64,000 bases of DNA from Picochlorum sp. 'celeri'. Lineage: Eukaryota; Chlorophyta; Trebouxiophyceae. The notes under the pieces are model-generated. The model made no database searches, was not told the origin of the DNA, and was given only the letters and a program-made list of their open reading frames with translations. Position numbers and translations under genes: made by a program. Every line of letters begins with the position of its first letter. Position 1 is the first letter of the stretch. Of this stretch, positions 42,571 through 52,492 are shown one piece after another. Location of the stretch: contig JAACMV010000017.1 in NCBI GenBank assembly GCA_010909725.1, positions 744,001-808,000 of the forward strand, in the 5' to 3' direction.

Positions 42571-43882
42571 ATGATGCAAACTTTGAGTACGTTGATGATT
42601 TCCATTCGATTCCATCTAAAGAACATGTGATTCAGCACGCACATGTCTACCCACGAGCTGGCATCGCATTACCAAGACTCTTTGGCATGCAGGTTTACAG
42701 CAATCCAAAATTCAGCACATATCTACCCCTTCTGTGGGTAGATCTCGCTCTATCAGGCAGCATCGTGCAGCACGGTGTGTCGTCAAGGCACGAGCGAGCA
42801 ACCCTTTCGAAGAGGAATTGGCAGCCAATGCAAAGTACATTGCCACCCGTGGGAAGGGTATCTTGGCCAGTGATGAGTCGAATGCAACTACCGGGAAGAG
42901 GCTTGATTCTGTGGGGGTGGAAAATACGGAAACAATGAGGAGAAACTGGAGGCAACTCTTGTACACCGCTCCTGGTCTTGGGCAGTACATCTCTGGAGCC
43001 ATCATGTTCGAAGAAACTTTGTATCAGTCTACTCATGATGGAGTCCAGTTTGTTGATGTGTTGAAGAAACAGGGAATCGTTCCAGGCATCAAGGTTGACA
43101 CAGGTCTTCAGGTTCTTCCAGGGTCTGATGGAGAGACAACCACCCAAGGTTTGGACAACCTGGGGGCTCGCTGTGAAGCATATTACAAGCAGGGTGCACG
43201 ATTTGCAAAATGGAGAGCAGTGCTCCGTATCACTGATGAGTCTGGTCCAAGCAACCAAGCTATTTTGGAGAATGCCCATGGACTGGCCAGATACGCCCAA
43301 ATTGCCCAAGCAAATGGGCTGGTACCAATTGTTGAGCCTGAAGTCACACTGGGCCCAGGATCTTACAGCATTGAGGAAACTGCTTATTGGAGTGAATACG
43401 TATATAGCCATGTCATGCGCCTCTTGAATGAATACGGCATCCTGAAGGAAGGTATGCTCTTGAAGCCAAACATGTGTTTGCCTGGGCTTGATGCACCATC
43501 TGCATCCCCAGAGGAGGTCGCCAAGTATACAGTGAGAACTATGCTCAGAACAATTCCAGCAGCAGTTCCAGGAATCCACTTTTTGTCTGGAGGAATGTCT
43601 GAAGAAGAGAGCACACAAAATCTTCAGGCCCTTCAGGAAGCATGCCCTAATGCCCCATGGTCCCTTACCTTCTCCTACGGCCGTGCCTTGCAATCAACAA
43701 CCTTGAAAACATGGGCTGGAGCTGATATTGGATCTGAGGATTGGAACAAAGCCCAAGACATTCTTGTCAAGCTTGCAAAGGCAAACTCCGAGGCCCAATT
43801 GGGGCAGTATACTGGACCACATCCAGTTCCAGGTGGAGGCCGAATCTTGCAAGCACTCCGCACAGGTGGAGCTGGTAAATAA
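42571..43882 (+). CDS. FBA: class I fructose-bisphosphate aldolase, chloroplastic
   Basis: The Calvin-cycle and glycolytic aldolase of the plastid. The long frame has no ATG at its start. A 16-nt first exon (ATGATGCAAACTTTGA) joined across 42587-42692 (gtacgt...atgcag) gives MMQTLSLQQSKIQHISTPSV, a good transit peptide ending at about KARASNP. The mature enzyme shows GKGILASDESNATTGKR, the Schiff-base lysine in GMLLKPNM, and IHFLSGGMSEEEST. The spliced length is 401 aa. Only 8 bp separate its stop from that of TatD on the other strand, and its TGTAA signal lies inside TatD. Confidence 0.93.
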
Positions 43883-43890
43883 AATTTGTG

Positions 43891-44987
43891 TCATGTAAAA
43901 AACAGATTCATCGTATTTGTGTATGCCTTGGCACTAACATCCTCCACACTGAGCCCCTTCACGCTTGCCACCACCTCACAAACTTGACATATATTGCAAG
44001 GTTCATTCCTCCCCTTCACTTGACTTTCCATATCGTGCTTTTTTTTATCCTTTGCTTGAATCGCCGTTTTCACGTGCGCTGACGACGCATGAGAGGGTCT
44101 CAATCCACACCAAGGAGCATCAGTCTCCAACATTAACTTGTCCATGGGAATCTGTGCCACAACGCTCAGGTTCTCTTCTGTCTTCAAGGAGCATCCATTA
44201 ATTCCAATATATATACCTTCCATACCAACAAGCTCTTGCATCTCTTCATACGAGCCGTCAAAAGAATGCACCACACCACCCTTTGGCATCATGCTATGAT
44301 ACTCTTCAAGGATCCTGCCCATATCACCCCCTGTCGCCCGAGAATGCAAAAACATTGGCAAATTATATTTCTTCGAGAGCTTGAAATGCTCCTTGAAACA
44401 CGCTTTCTGAACATCTGCGTCACAAAACTGCAACCTATCGTAATCAAGCCCACACTCCCCAATAGCCACCACCTTGCATTCACCCCGCGCTTGCTCGATA
44501 ACAGCCTCCAATTCCTTCATATACGCCTCTGGACCACCATTTGAATACGATGCCCATTCATTCCCTCGCGTCGGATGAACACCAACGGTCATGTACAATC
44601 TATCTGCAGAAGGAGAAGAACAAAATAACATCCACATCTTGTTCTTTCTCTTCACAAATCGAATCCTACTCACGCACCATGCTGTCGACACAACTCTAAT
44701 GCCTCTTTCGCTTCATCCAACGTCCCAGCTGTCACAAGTATCTTGTCAACGCCAGCCCCCCAGGACCGCTCCAACACCCTGTTCAAGTCCCCAGCGTGAT
44801 ATTCTTTTCCATGATATTCCCCTCTGTACATCCCATCCAGCAAATTCGCCCCAATATCAATATATCTTTGACTCGAGGCCATCGTATGTACAATCCTCTG
44901 TGAACTAGAAAATCCGCTCGCTCCGTGAAAGCCAACAGAAACAGACACTCGTGCTACTCTCAAGGCAAGCCGACCACTCGATACCAT
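43891..44987 (-). CDS. TATDN1: TatD-family metal-dependent deoxyribonuclease
   Basis: A TIM-barrel nuclease with roles in DNA fragmentation and repair. The intron at 44604-44677 (gtgcgt...ctgcag) joins CRQH to DRLYMTVGVHPT. Metal-site motifs are present: VAIGECGLDYDR, FLHSRA, VVHSFDGS and LETDAPW. Two starts are possible: the first ATG gives a 35-residue Ser/Arg/Val-rich leader (MVSSGRLALRVARVSV...), the inner Met36 starts MASSQRYIDIGANLLD, where the enzyme proper begins. Dual targeting is an inference. The protein is 340 aa from the first ATG. Confidence 0.85.
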
Positions 44988-45333
44988 ACTACTCCTGAAG
45001 AAGGCAGTAGTTTCCAATCATGACTCACGACCAAAAGGATGTGCTATGAGATCATATGATTAACACAATCCTGTACAATAGGCCTAGGGCCAGATTCTCC
45101 CTAATTAGGAATTAGGAATTCGATAGGGACAGCTGTAACCAACCATGAGACTCTTCAGACCACGTATCACCCGTCTCCTGTGTTGGAGAATATAATTGTA
45201 TTCTGAATAGTTGTAGCATAATCAACGAGGGGTTGATTATAGGCATCTCTGGATCTGAGTACGGAGAGCCAACCATCAGTAGGGAAGCGACAACGACTCA
45301 GCACGTCGGTGTATTTGTTTGATACTGACAAGC
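44988..45333. promoter_or_regulatory. divergent promoter of TatD and ArfGAP
   Basis: About 350 bp with no gene. A direct repeat of ATTAGGA occurs near 45100-45117. No known site stands out. Confidence 0.4.
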
Positions 45334-46661
45334 ATGCCACGGCTAGAAAGAGATACTTTATTCAGAAAACTGAGGGCAAAGCCTGAGAACAAGGTGTGTG
45401 GGTGTGCTTCGACTCCCGGTGGTTACAGTATCGACTGTCACTCGTCTGGTGTGGTTGGCAACCGCGTCGGTGCCATTGCGTCTGATTTTGATACATGTAT
45501 ATGTAGGTATGCTTTGATTGTCCAGCAAAGAATCCTACGTGGGCTTCTGTCCCGTATGGCGTTTTCATTTGCTTGTCGTGTGCGGGCATCCACCGAAGTT
45601 TGGGTGTTCATTTGAGTTTTGTGCGTTCGACGACGTTGGATTCGTGGACTGAGGAACAGCTTCAAATTATGGCGGTTGGTGGGAATCAACGGGCGAGGAC
45701 ATTCTTCAAACAACACGGATGGGACGAGGTTGGTTCTGATAAGATTGAGGCCAAGTATTCTTCACGGGCTGCACAGCTGTATAAGAAGCAGTTGGAGAAG
45801 GATGTGGCCCAGGGTGTTCATAACAGTGTGGCGACTCCAGCGTCTCCGACATTTGAGGATGCAGAGCAGGCGAAGGAGAAGCCAGCAACTATGACAAAGA
45901 GCAAGGCAACTTCGGTTGCAACCACCAAGGTTGGAGGCAAGGGGCGAGCTCCTGCGAGACGAGCGGGCAAGGGTGGTTTGGTTATAAAGAAAATGTCAAA
46001 GAAGGTGGATGAATCATTGTTTGAACAGGCTCCTGCTGAGGAGGAGCCGGAGGAGGTTGAGGCTGTTGATGATACTGCTGAGGAAGAGAGTTTGCCATCG
46101 AGAAGGTCGTCCAGATTTGCTCTTGATGCGTTGGAGGAGAAGAAGTCTACTGTTCAGAGAGGAAAGGATGGACATGTCCAACTGGATATGAATGATGATT
46201 TCTTCTCCAACCCAATGGGGAATGCTACAAGCCCAAAGCAGCCAGAGACTCTGTCTCCTACAGGCACCAGTGGAAGTGCAGGAAGAAGCTCAGCCTTTGG
46301 AAAGCCATCTCGTGGCACCAAGCCTACACAAACTGAAACTTCTGGAGACGCGCAGCAGAGATTTGGGAATGCAAAGTCTATTTCTTCAGCCACGTATTTT
46401 AATGAGACGAGTAGGGAAAATGACTATGAAAGGCAGACAAAGCTTGCTCAGTTCCAAGGGTCTGCAGCTATTTCATCCGATGCATACTTTGGGAAGGAAT
46501 CTCGATCGAACAGTGTGGACCAATCAGCATCGGATCTTGTGTCAAAGATTTCGCTGACAGCGCGGCAGGATATGCAGCAGTTGCGATCCATGGCATCAGA
46601 TGCTGGTGGGAAACTGTCAAGGTTGGCACAGAATTTCATGCGAGATCTTCAGGGAATGTAA
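45334..46661 (+). CDS. ARF GTPase-activating protein, ARFGAP2/3 (Glo3) type
   Basis: It stimulates GTP hydrolysis on ARF1 during COPI vesicle coat cycling at the Golgi. Exon 1 gives [20 protein letters not shown]; the intron 45394-45506 (gtgtgt...atgtag) leads to [18 protein letters not shown], completing the CxxC-x16-CxxC zinc finger with [19 protein letters not shown]. Without the intron the zinc finger is lost. The C-terminal half is Lys-rich then Ser-rich, with two Glo3-type motifs ([22 protein letters not shown]). The protein is 404 aa. Confidence 0.9.
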
Positions 46662-46714
46662 ATATTTTCTTTAGTAAACAATTACAAGATGATATTAAAT
46701 TTAAATGTGAATAA

Positions 46715-48669
46715 TTACACGCGTGATGTATCCCGCCCAAAGATTTTGGATCGTGCCCAATCAGTGGCCACTAGCACTTGATTTCTGAATGAGATTTGCG
46801 AGAATGTCTCGAAACCTCTCCAGGCCAGGCCAGCAAAGTATCCCATGATGGGACCAACGATGGGAACATCCATCACTGCACGGTCTGATCCGACGTATGC
46901 CAAACTACCCTTGTGCACATACTCAAAAGGCGCTGCACCCTTGAGGTCCACTGGTTTGGTCGTGGAGATGTCTTGTGATGCAAAGAGCTGTGCCAAATAT
47001 TCTCCTTCCTGTTTTGCAACCTGGGCTGTAGCTGGGAGTGCACGGAGTCCCGAGTCAATAGTTTGCAACAGTTCCCTGAATTCTTCCCGGTCCAAGGAGG
47101 CATCCTCAGAGACGTATTTACTGTACATTCCCTCATCAATTTTATTGGATTTGGCGAATGCCTTTGCTACAATACCGCCAAACCTTGATGCTCCAGTCTT
47201 TGATGTTAAAAATCTGGCATGCTCTGCAAGATGGGGAAAGTCCTTGGAGGCCTCTGTCAACAAGGACCTGAGCTCCTTCATGGACAGTTGGCCATTCTTG
47301 TCAGCATCTGCCTTTTCAAACAATTCATCAGCCTTGTCCAGCGCTTTCTGTTGTTCAATAGTAGCAGCATCACCGATTGCGAACATGCTACCATCAGGTG
47401 CACCACGAACCCTGAGGTACTCATCCGTGACAATTGATCTGAAATGCGTCTGAGTTCCTTCTGGCAAGGTGCCTTGAAGACTCTTCACCAGTGGATTCAT
47501 GGCGACACCTGTAGCCCATACACAGGCTCCAAAAGGAATATCCACACTCTCTCCTTCTTTATTCACTGTCGTTACACTGTCAGGGCCGACATTTTGGACT
47601 CTGGAGTTGAGCACCAATTCAATCCCATTTCTCTTGAAGATATCAGCAGTGTAGTTGGAAATAGCCCTATCATACGTGGACAGCACATGGTCCATCAACT
47701 CCACCACCCGAATCTTCACATCATTAACAATATCTGGGTACAATTTGGAAAGGTCGTTTTCGATCAAATCGTACAATTCCGCGGCAACTTCTACCCCTGT
47801 CGGACCACCTCCAACAATCACAAAGGACAAGAGCTTTTGTCTCTCCTCCTTTGAGGTGGCAGGCAGAGCAGCCCTTTCAAAGCATTCTGACACCCTCAAT
47901 CTTAATCTAGCCGCGTCTTCCACTGTTTTAAAGAATGTTGTATACTCTTCCACTCCTTGTACCCCAAAGGTGTTGTTCACACACCCAACACTCAGAATCA
48001 AAATATCATATGGAAGTTTGAAGCAAGCCTCTGGGAATCCAGCATCCTCAGGAAAGCAAGCAACAATTGCTTTCTCCTCTGGAATAATTTCATTGCATTT
48101 TGCTTCGAAAAACCTCCCCTTGCTCTTCAACACAGAGCGCACTGGCTCCACAATGGAGCGCTCCTCCACTGTCCCAGCACACATGGCAGGCAGCAAAGGC
48201 GTATATACGAAATAATTCCTGGGTGATACCAATACAAGTTCATACTTGGACGAAAGAGACGCATCCCAAGCTTTAATAAAACTCATAGCAGCCCATCCAG
48301 ACCCCAAAACCACCACTCGTTGCTTCCCGTTGGCTGGTCGGCTAAGGTAATTCAGGGATCCACTCTCATTCGACTCCTGCAACATCCCATACTTTATTAT
48401 TAAGAATTCTATATCCTACAGATACAAGACAATGCACGCACCATCTGGTCAGAGTCCACCACAGCTCGGCACGTGCCCTTCCCTCTCGTCGCTGGTACAT
48501 TCCCTGTTGACTCAATCACACGATCGTGCGACACATTATTCATTTTTTTATTTGTTAGTCCAATTGAACCATGCACTGAGCGAGGCTTCACCGCCATTCT
48601 CGAACCAGCCCTTGCTGGCATACGACCAGTACAAGTGGTATTCTTCGCAACCATTGGGATCGCACCCAT
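46715..48669 (-). CDS. NDB: type II NAD(P)H dehydrogenase with EF-hand (NDB type)
   Basis: A rotenone-insensitive dehydrogenase that passes electrons from NAD(P)H to quinone; the EF-hand form is usually on the outer face of the inner mitochondrial membrane. FAD site VVVLGSGWAAMSF and NAD(P) site FVIVGGGPTGVEVAAEL are separated as expected. The EF-hand loop DADKNGQLSMKE (ligands D, D, N, Q, S, E) suggests calcium control. A 76-codon first exon, rich in Arg/Lys/Ser, is joined across 48377-48441 (gtgcgt...ttgcag). The C-terminus FGRDTSRV ends in SRV, close to the peroxisomal SRI of plant NDB1. The protein is 629 aa. Confidence 0.9.
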
Positions 48670-48823
48670 ATCGTTTTGCAAGAGTAGTACAAACTGATTT
48701 CAAAATGAATTCTAATGCCCTCATTCATGTGACAACCATGGCTCAAGGAGACACGTGCACTTGGAACATCATGACACGTATTCTTCGGTCAATGTATGAG
48801 TTGGACCGGATCAAAGGAAATTG

Positions 48824-49633
48824 ATGCAATACCCTGGAGTGGTTGTTCATTTTCATTCATACCGAATTGCCAAGCAGCTCTGTCCAGACTACATAATGCA
48901 CACATTTGCATGTTTCCAGCATTGTTGTTCCGTGTGGCGTAGCAAGACCCTTTGTGGTGGCCCTAGTTGGAGAAGAAGAGTATCGGAGACCACCTGTTCC
49001 TCGAATAGAGCAGAATTCCAGGCTCCTACATACGAGGGTGAGATAATAGAATACAGAAAGGAGAATCATGATTCTCTCTCCGTGGATGAGCGAATACGGA
49101 GGAAGAGAGCAGATTTGTACCAGAGAAGTAGGAAGAAGGAGCCTTTGGAAGCAGAGTTGGTCGTTCTTTTTGGTTCGGTTGGAGTTATTCTCATTATCCC
49201 ATGGGTAGTTCACGATTACAGATTTATATTTATTCTTCCAGCGATTGTTTTTGCTATCCCTGGTCTGCGTGGGGTTGTTTTCCAGGCAGCTGTTGAGATT
49301 TATGACTACTTTGCGACACAGAGAAGCGCTCGTATGACGCAACGTGTCCGGAATAAGGAGGGTACTGCAGAATCTGATGGGTCAAGGCGTCGATATGCGA
49401 GCATGCGTAGGGCTAGAGAAGTGGCAGACAATCAGAGAGCAGATGATTCTACCACTGTGCGAAAGACACAAAAGACCCGAAGGACATACCATCCATCCAG
49501 GCAGCAGTCCTCTACGAAACAGCATAGGGTTTCAAATAAGAGTGCAAGATTGTCGAGGGCCAGGGATGATGATGCACTCATTCGAGTTGTCAAAAGACTG
49601 CCACTGCTACGGGACTGGGGAGGATTCTTGTGA
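48824..49633 (+). CDS. unidentified membrane protein, possibly plastid-targeted
   Basis: About 269 aa. After a Cys/His-rich N-terminus of uncertain start (Met26 at 48896 is an alternative), a helical basic stretch (DERIRRKRADLYQRS) leads to a hydrophobic hairpin (LVVLFGSVGVILIIPWVV; FIFILPAIVFAIPGLRGVVFQ). The last 110 residues are strongly basic and Ser/Arg-rich. This could be a thylakoid or envelope protein with an RNA- or DNA-facing tail. I do not recognise a family. It is divergent from NDB with about 150 bp between starts. Confidence 0.5.
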   Translation: MQYPGVVVHFHSYRIAKQLCPDYIMHTFACFQHCCSVWRSKTLCGGPSWRRRVSETTCSSNRAEFQAPTYEGEIIEYRKENHDSLSVDERIRRKRADLYQRSRKKEPLEAELVVLFGSVGVILIIPWVVHDYRFIFILPAIVFAIPGLRGVVFQAAVEIYDYFATQRSARMTQRVRNKEGTAESDGSRRRYASMRRAREVADNQRADDSTTVRKTQKTRRTYHPSRQQSSTKQHRVSNKSARLSRARDDDALIRVVKRLPLLRDWGGFL

Positions 49634-49695
49634 CAAGTCAACCATTCCAATAAATAGCTTACATAACGATTTCGTATTCATTAATTCTTTGACGT

Positions 49696-50286
49696 TTATA
49701 ATTCGTCTTTCGAGTTGTCGCCCCCGAGCCCGTGGCACGATTTTGAATAATTGTGGCACAGCAGTTCCTCCACTGACTCTGCTGTAGCCTTGCCCTCTCT
49801 AATATCCCGTGAAATCTCATCTTCCCACTCTCCAATAATATCAGAACAAACATTCACAAGGTATGATCGCTGATATTTGACCTCGGCAGTATCTGATGAC
49901 GAGCTCTTATTAGCAGACCAGGTACCTTGTGAAAAGTGATATTTTTTCATCTCATTGCACAAATCATCGATTAATTCGATTGCTCTGAGTTCACTGACTT
50001 CAAATTTGATAACTTTTCCGTATCTCTTTCCATCCTTATCGAGCCTTGCACGGGAGTCGATGGCATTTCTGACACGGTTCTTCTCTTTGTTCAATCTTTC
50101 ACGAAGCTCGCCCTGCAAAAACGTTCCAGTAGTCACCGATTTATATTTTGATAGTTAAATGTAGCATTTTCAACGTACTGCGACGACCTTGCAGGCACCA
50201 CATCGTTTGTGCTCGACAGCTCCAAAAACCGTGAAAAAACTGTGAAAACACAACAAAATAGACAGCACAATGTGCACTCTTCTCAT
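49696..50286 (-). CDS. canopy-like (CNPY/saposin-type) ER protein with KDEL
   Basis: A small ER-lumen protein of the Canopy/DUF3456 type, which in animals assists receptor folding. I joined exon 1 across 50113-50178 (gtacgt...ttgcag). Exon 1 gives a clear signal peptide (MRRVHIVLSILLCFHSFFTV) and RCGACKVVA; exon 2 continues GELRERLNKEKNRV. Six cysteines fit the canopy pattern: CxxC, then DDLC, NVC, LLC and KSC. The chain ends in SKDEL, an ER retention signal. The spliced length is 174 aa. Confidence 0.82.
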
Positions 50287-50456
50287 CCTTAGTACCGTAA
50301 ATGAAATCAAATGAAATATGAGTTTTGTTACAATGAGGAGACATGCGTTGGAGTCATATTCACACCCTCATGTCAGTGAACGAAGAATTTAAAAAACATG
50401 CTGGGAATTCTGCAGGCCAGCTGGCTGATCCAGTCCCAACATTCACGAACATCTGT

Positions 50457-51503
50457 TTACGCCAAGCATGATGGTGCGGCAAAACAGGTAAAAAGACCAA
50501 AAAACTTTGACAATGCGCGCCTTGATCTCTTCACCTTTTTGGACAAACCCATCAGTGGTTGCTTCTTCTCAGGAACATTGCATGTGACAATGGCAGCCTT
50601 CACGCTCACAATATCTGCAGCAATGCCTCCTTTTTCAGGAGCGTGGTGTTGAGGATTCCCTGACTTCTCGCAAACAGCAATATCAGGCACACCATCTGAC
50701 TCGTCACTGACACTGTCAGCAACAGTGACTTTTTCCTCATCACCAGCACATTGAATGTCCTCCTGAGCAACAACGATATCTTCATCTTGGCAGGTATTGG
50801 TAGCTGAGATGGGTCTATATGCTCCAATCTTGTCGAGGGAAATAGCACCAGTGTCGCCCACGGACAATCCCGAACCATAGGGAAACTCTGAGGAAGCATT
50901 GCATGCCTCGCTGGCATTGGCAGCGAGCTGTTCCAAAGCAATATCTTCATCCATTTGGAAAATATCATCCTCCCATTCTTCTTGATCCAATTCCTCGAGC
51001 CCTGCCAAAACTTCCGCTTCGTAGGCCTTGTCATTTTTCAACTTGGCCAGGAACTGGGCAACATCCTTTCCGTATTCCTCCTCAATGTTGAGAGGTTCAA
51101 ATTTCACAAACACGTCTACTCTGTAAATATCCTTGTTGACGACAAAAGAATTTTTGCAGATCTGGAGCAGGTACTCCAAATCGTCTTCGGTTTCAATCTT
51201 TTTCAGATGAACAGGGTTCCCATTGAACCTCTTGCCAGGGAGTCTGGAAGATACTGATGTAATCTTACCCTTGTGGCCGGCAACGGGGGCAATCGTGTCC
51301 ATCAAACGGAGATTGAGGTCAGAAAGGCTAGTATCTGTAGACATTTCAGTCTCCACGCAGAATTTCTGGTTATAGCGCCAGCATCCTTTCTCTTTGTAAA
51401 AGTCGCAATTGCAGTGCAGTGCAAGTCGTACAGTCCCTGGAACTCGCTGCTCCATCATTGTGAGAGTACACTGAGTGAATTCACGAACAAGTCTGCATGA
51501 CAT
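50457..51503 (-). CDS. unidentified 348-aa protein with Cys-rich N-terminus
   Basis: The first 60 residues hold several Cys and aromatics (HCNCDFYKEKGCWRYNQKFC), then a mixed alpha/beta region with FEPLNIEEEYGKDVAQFLAKL. A long acidic, disordered part (residues ~165-310) and a basic tail (SKKVKRSRRALSKFFGLF) follow. The tail could be a nuclear or membrane-binding segment. The ATG start follows a stop upstream. No family was recognised. It is single-exon and clearly open, so I regard it as a real gene. Confidence 0.5.
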   Translation of the reverse strand: MSCRLVREFTQCTLTMMEQRVPGTVRLALHCNCDFYKEKGCWRYNQKFCVETEMSTDTSLSDLNLRLMDTIAPVAGHKGKITSVSSRLPGKRFNGNPVHLKKIETEDDLEYLLQICKNSFVVNKDIYRVDVFVKFEPLNIEEEYGKDVAQFLAKLKNDKAYEAEVLAGLEELDQEEWEDDIFQMDEDIALEQLAANASEACNASSEFPYGSGLSVGDTGAISLDKIGAYRPISATNTCQDEDIVVAQEDIQCAGDEEKVTVADSVSDESDGVPDIAVCEKSGNPQHHAPEKGGIAADIVSVKAAIVTCNVPEKKQPLMGLSKKVKRSRRALSKFFGLFTCFAAPSCLA

Positions 51504-52492
51504 ACAACGTGATATATATATTATTTACAGTGTATTACACAAGGTTTCGATGCATCTTGTCAACATGACTCGTCCTTCCACGGTGGGTTTCAACGGTCTC
51601 GTTGCCACCAGACTCGTGACACCAAAACACATGCATTCATCACAATGAACATGCGTTCCCCATACATACTTCAACTTTTATCATTTTTATGTCATATTGG
51701 CACAGCCATTGGTGAAAGTATGGGACAAATCGACGTGACATATTCAAACCGTTGGAATGGATCTGGACTCGAACTTTACATACCTTTGTTGATTAGCGCA
51801 GCAATATGCACTTTTGAATGTAAAATGTACTAAATAATAGTTGATTGTATAATTTGACTGTTTTGTATGTGACAGGGTGGTATTGATGGGCGTGATACAT
51901 TCGCATACCCACCGATTACCGACTTCTCTAATTCAAATTGTGGGGTTCTGTCGGTGGCGCCGGCGCCCCTTGAGTCTCCGCCCAAGAATCTCGCACAGAC
52001 TTGCGTATCCTCCCCTTTTCTGCATAGAATCAAGTATATATCTTGTATCAGTGTATGAGACGGATCCTTGTTCCCGATAGAAGCACGACTGCACCTGAAC
52101 TGAACGGTTGCAGGACTTGCAGGGGGAGAAACCGTGATCCTCCGACATGGCTGCTAAGTAGATGCCAATAATTACTTCAAGTCACTGTAATGTGAGCGTT
52201 GCTTGTTCTGATAAAGACAACCGGAGCGCATACCATGCCCTGACAGTACAAGCTTTCCTTAAATAAACAAACGAAGTGTTTCTACGGTCACGTGAACATT
52301 TGTCTGGGCAAAAAGGCCAGCAAGATGTGGTATTTAAATATAGTTTCCCATATGATCTGTTGGAATATATGAGAACGTGCATGTTCGACGCAGGAGACTG
52401 CGAATCGGTGGAATAGCCACCTTTCCGAGAGTTCGTTTGGGTACATCTTGTTCTGCACGACCGGTCGGCAGATAGAGCATATTTAAAATATA
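51504..52492. other. ~1-kb gene-free interval before the Furry gene
   Basis: It should contain the divergent promoters of the Cys-rich gene and Furry. A 62-codon plus-strand frame at 51645 starts with a hydrophobic leader, but has no partner exon or similarity. Nothing else was recognised. Confidence 0.5.

Noticed and set aside
48432..48824. 130-aa plus-strand reading frame with an ATG
   Set aside because: It lies antisense to the NDB first exon, which has a supported splice join and targeting-like composition; the frame has no recognisable domain.
51645..51833. 62-aa frame with a signal-like leader
   Set aside because: Short, isolated, no similarity and no plausible splice partner.
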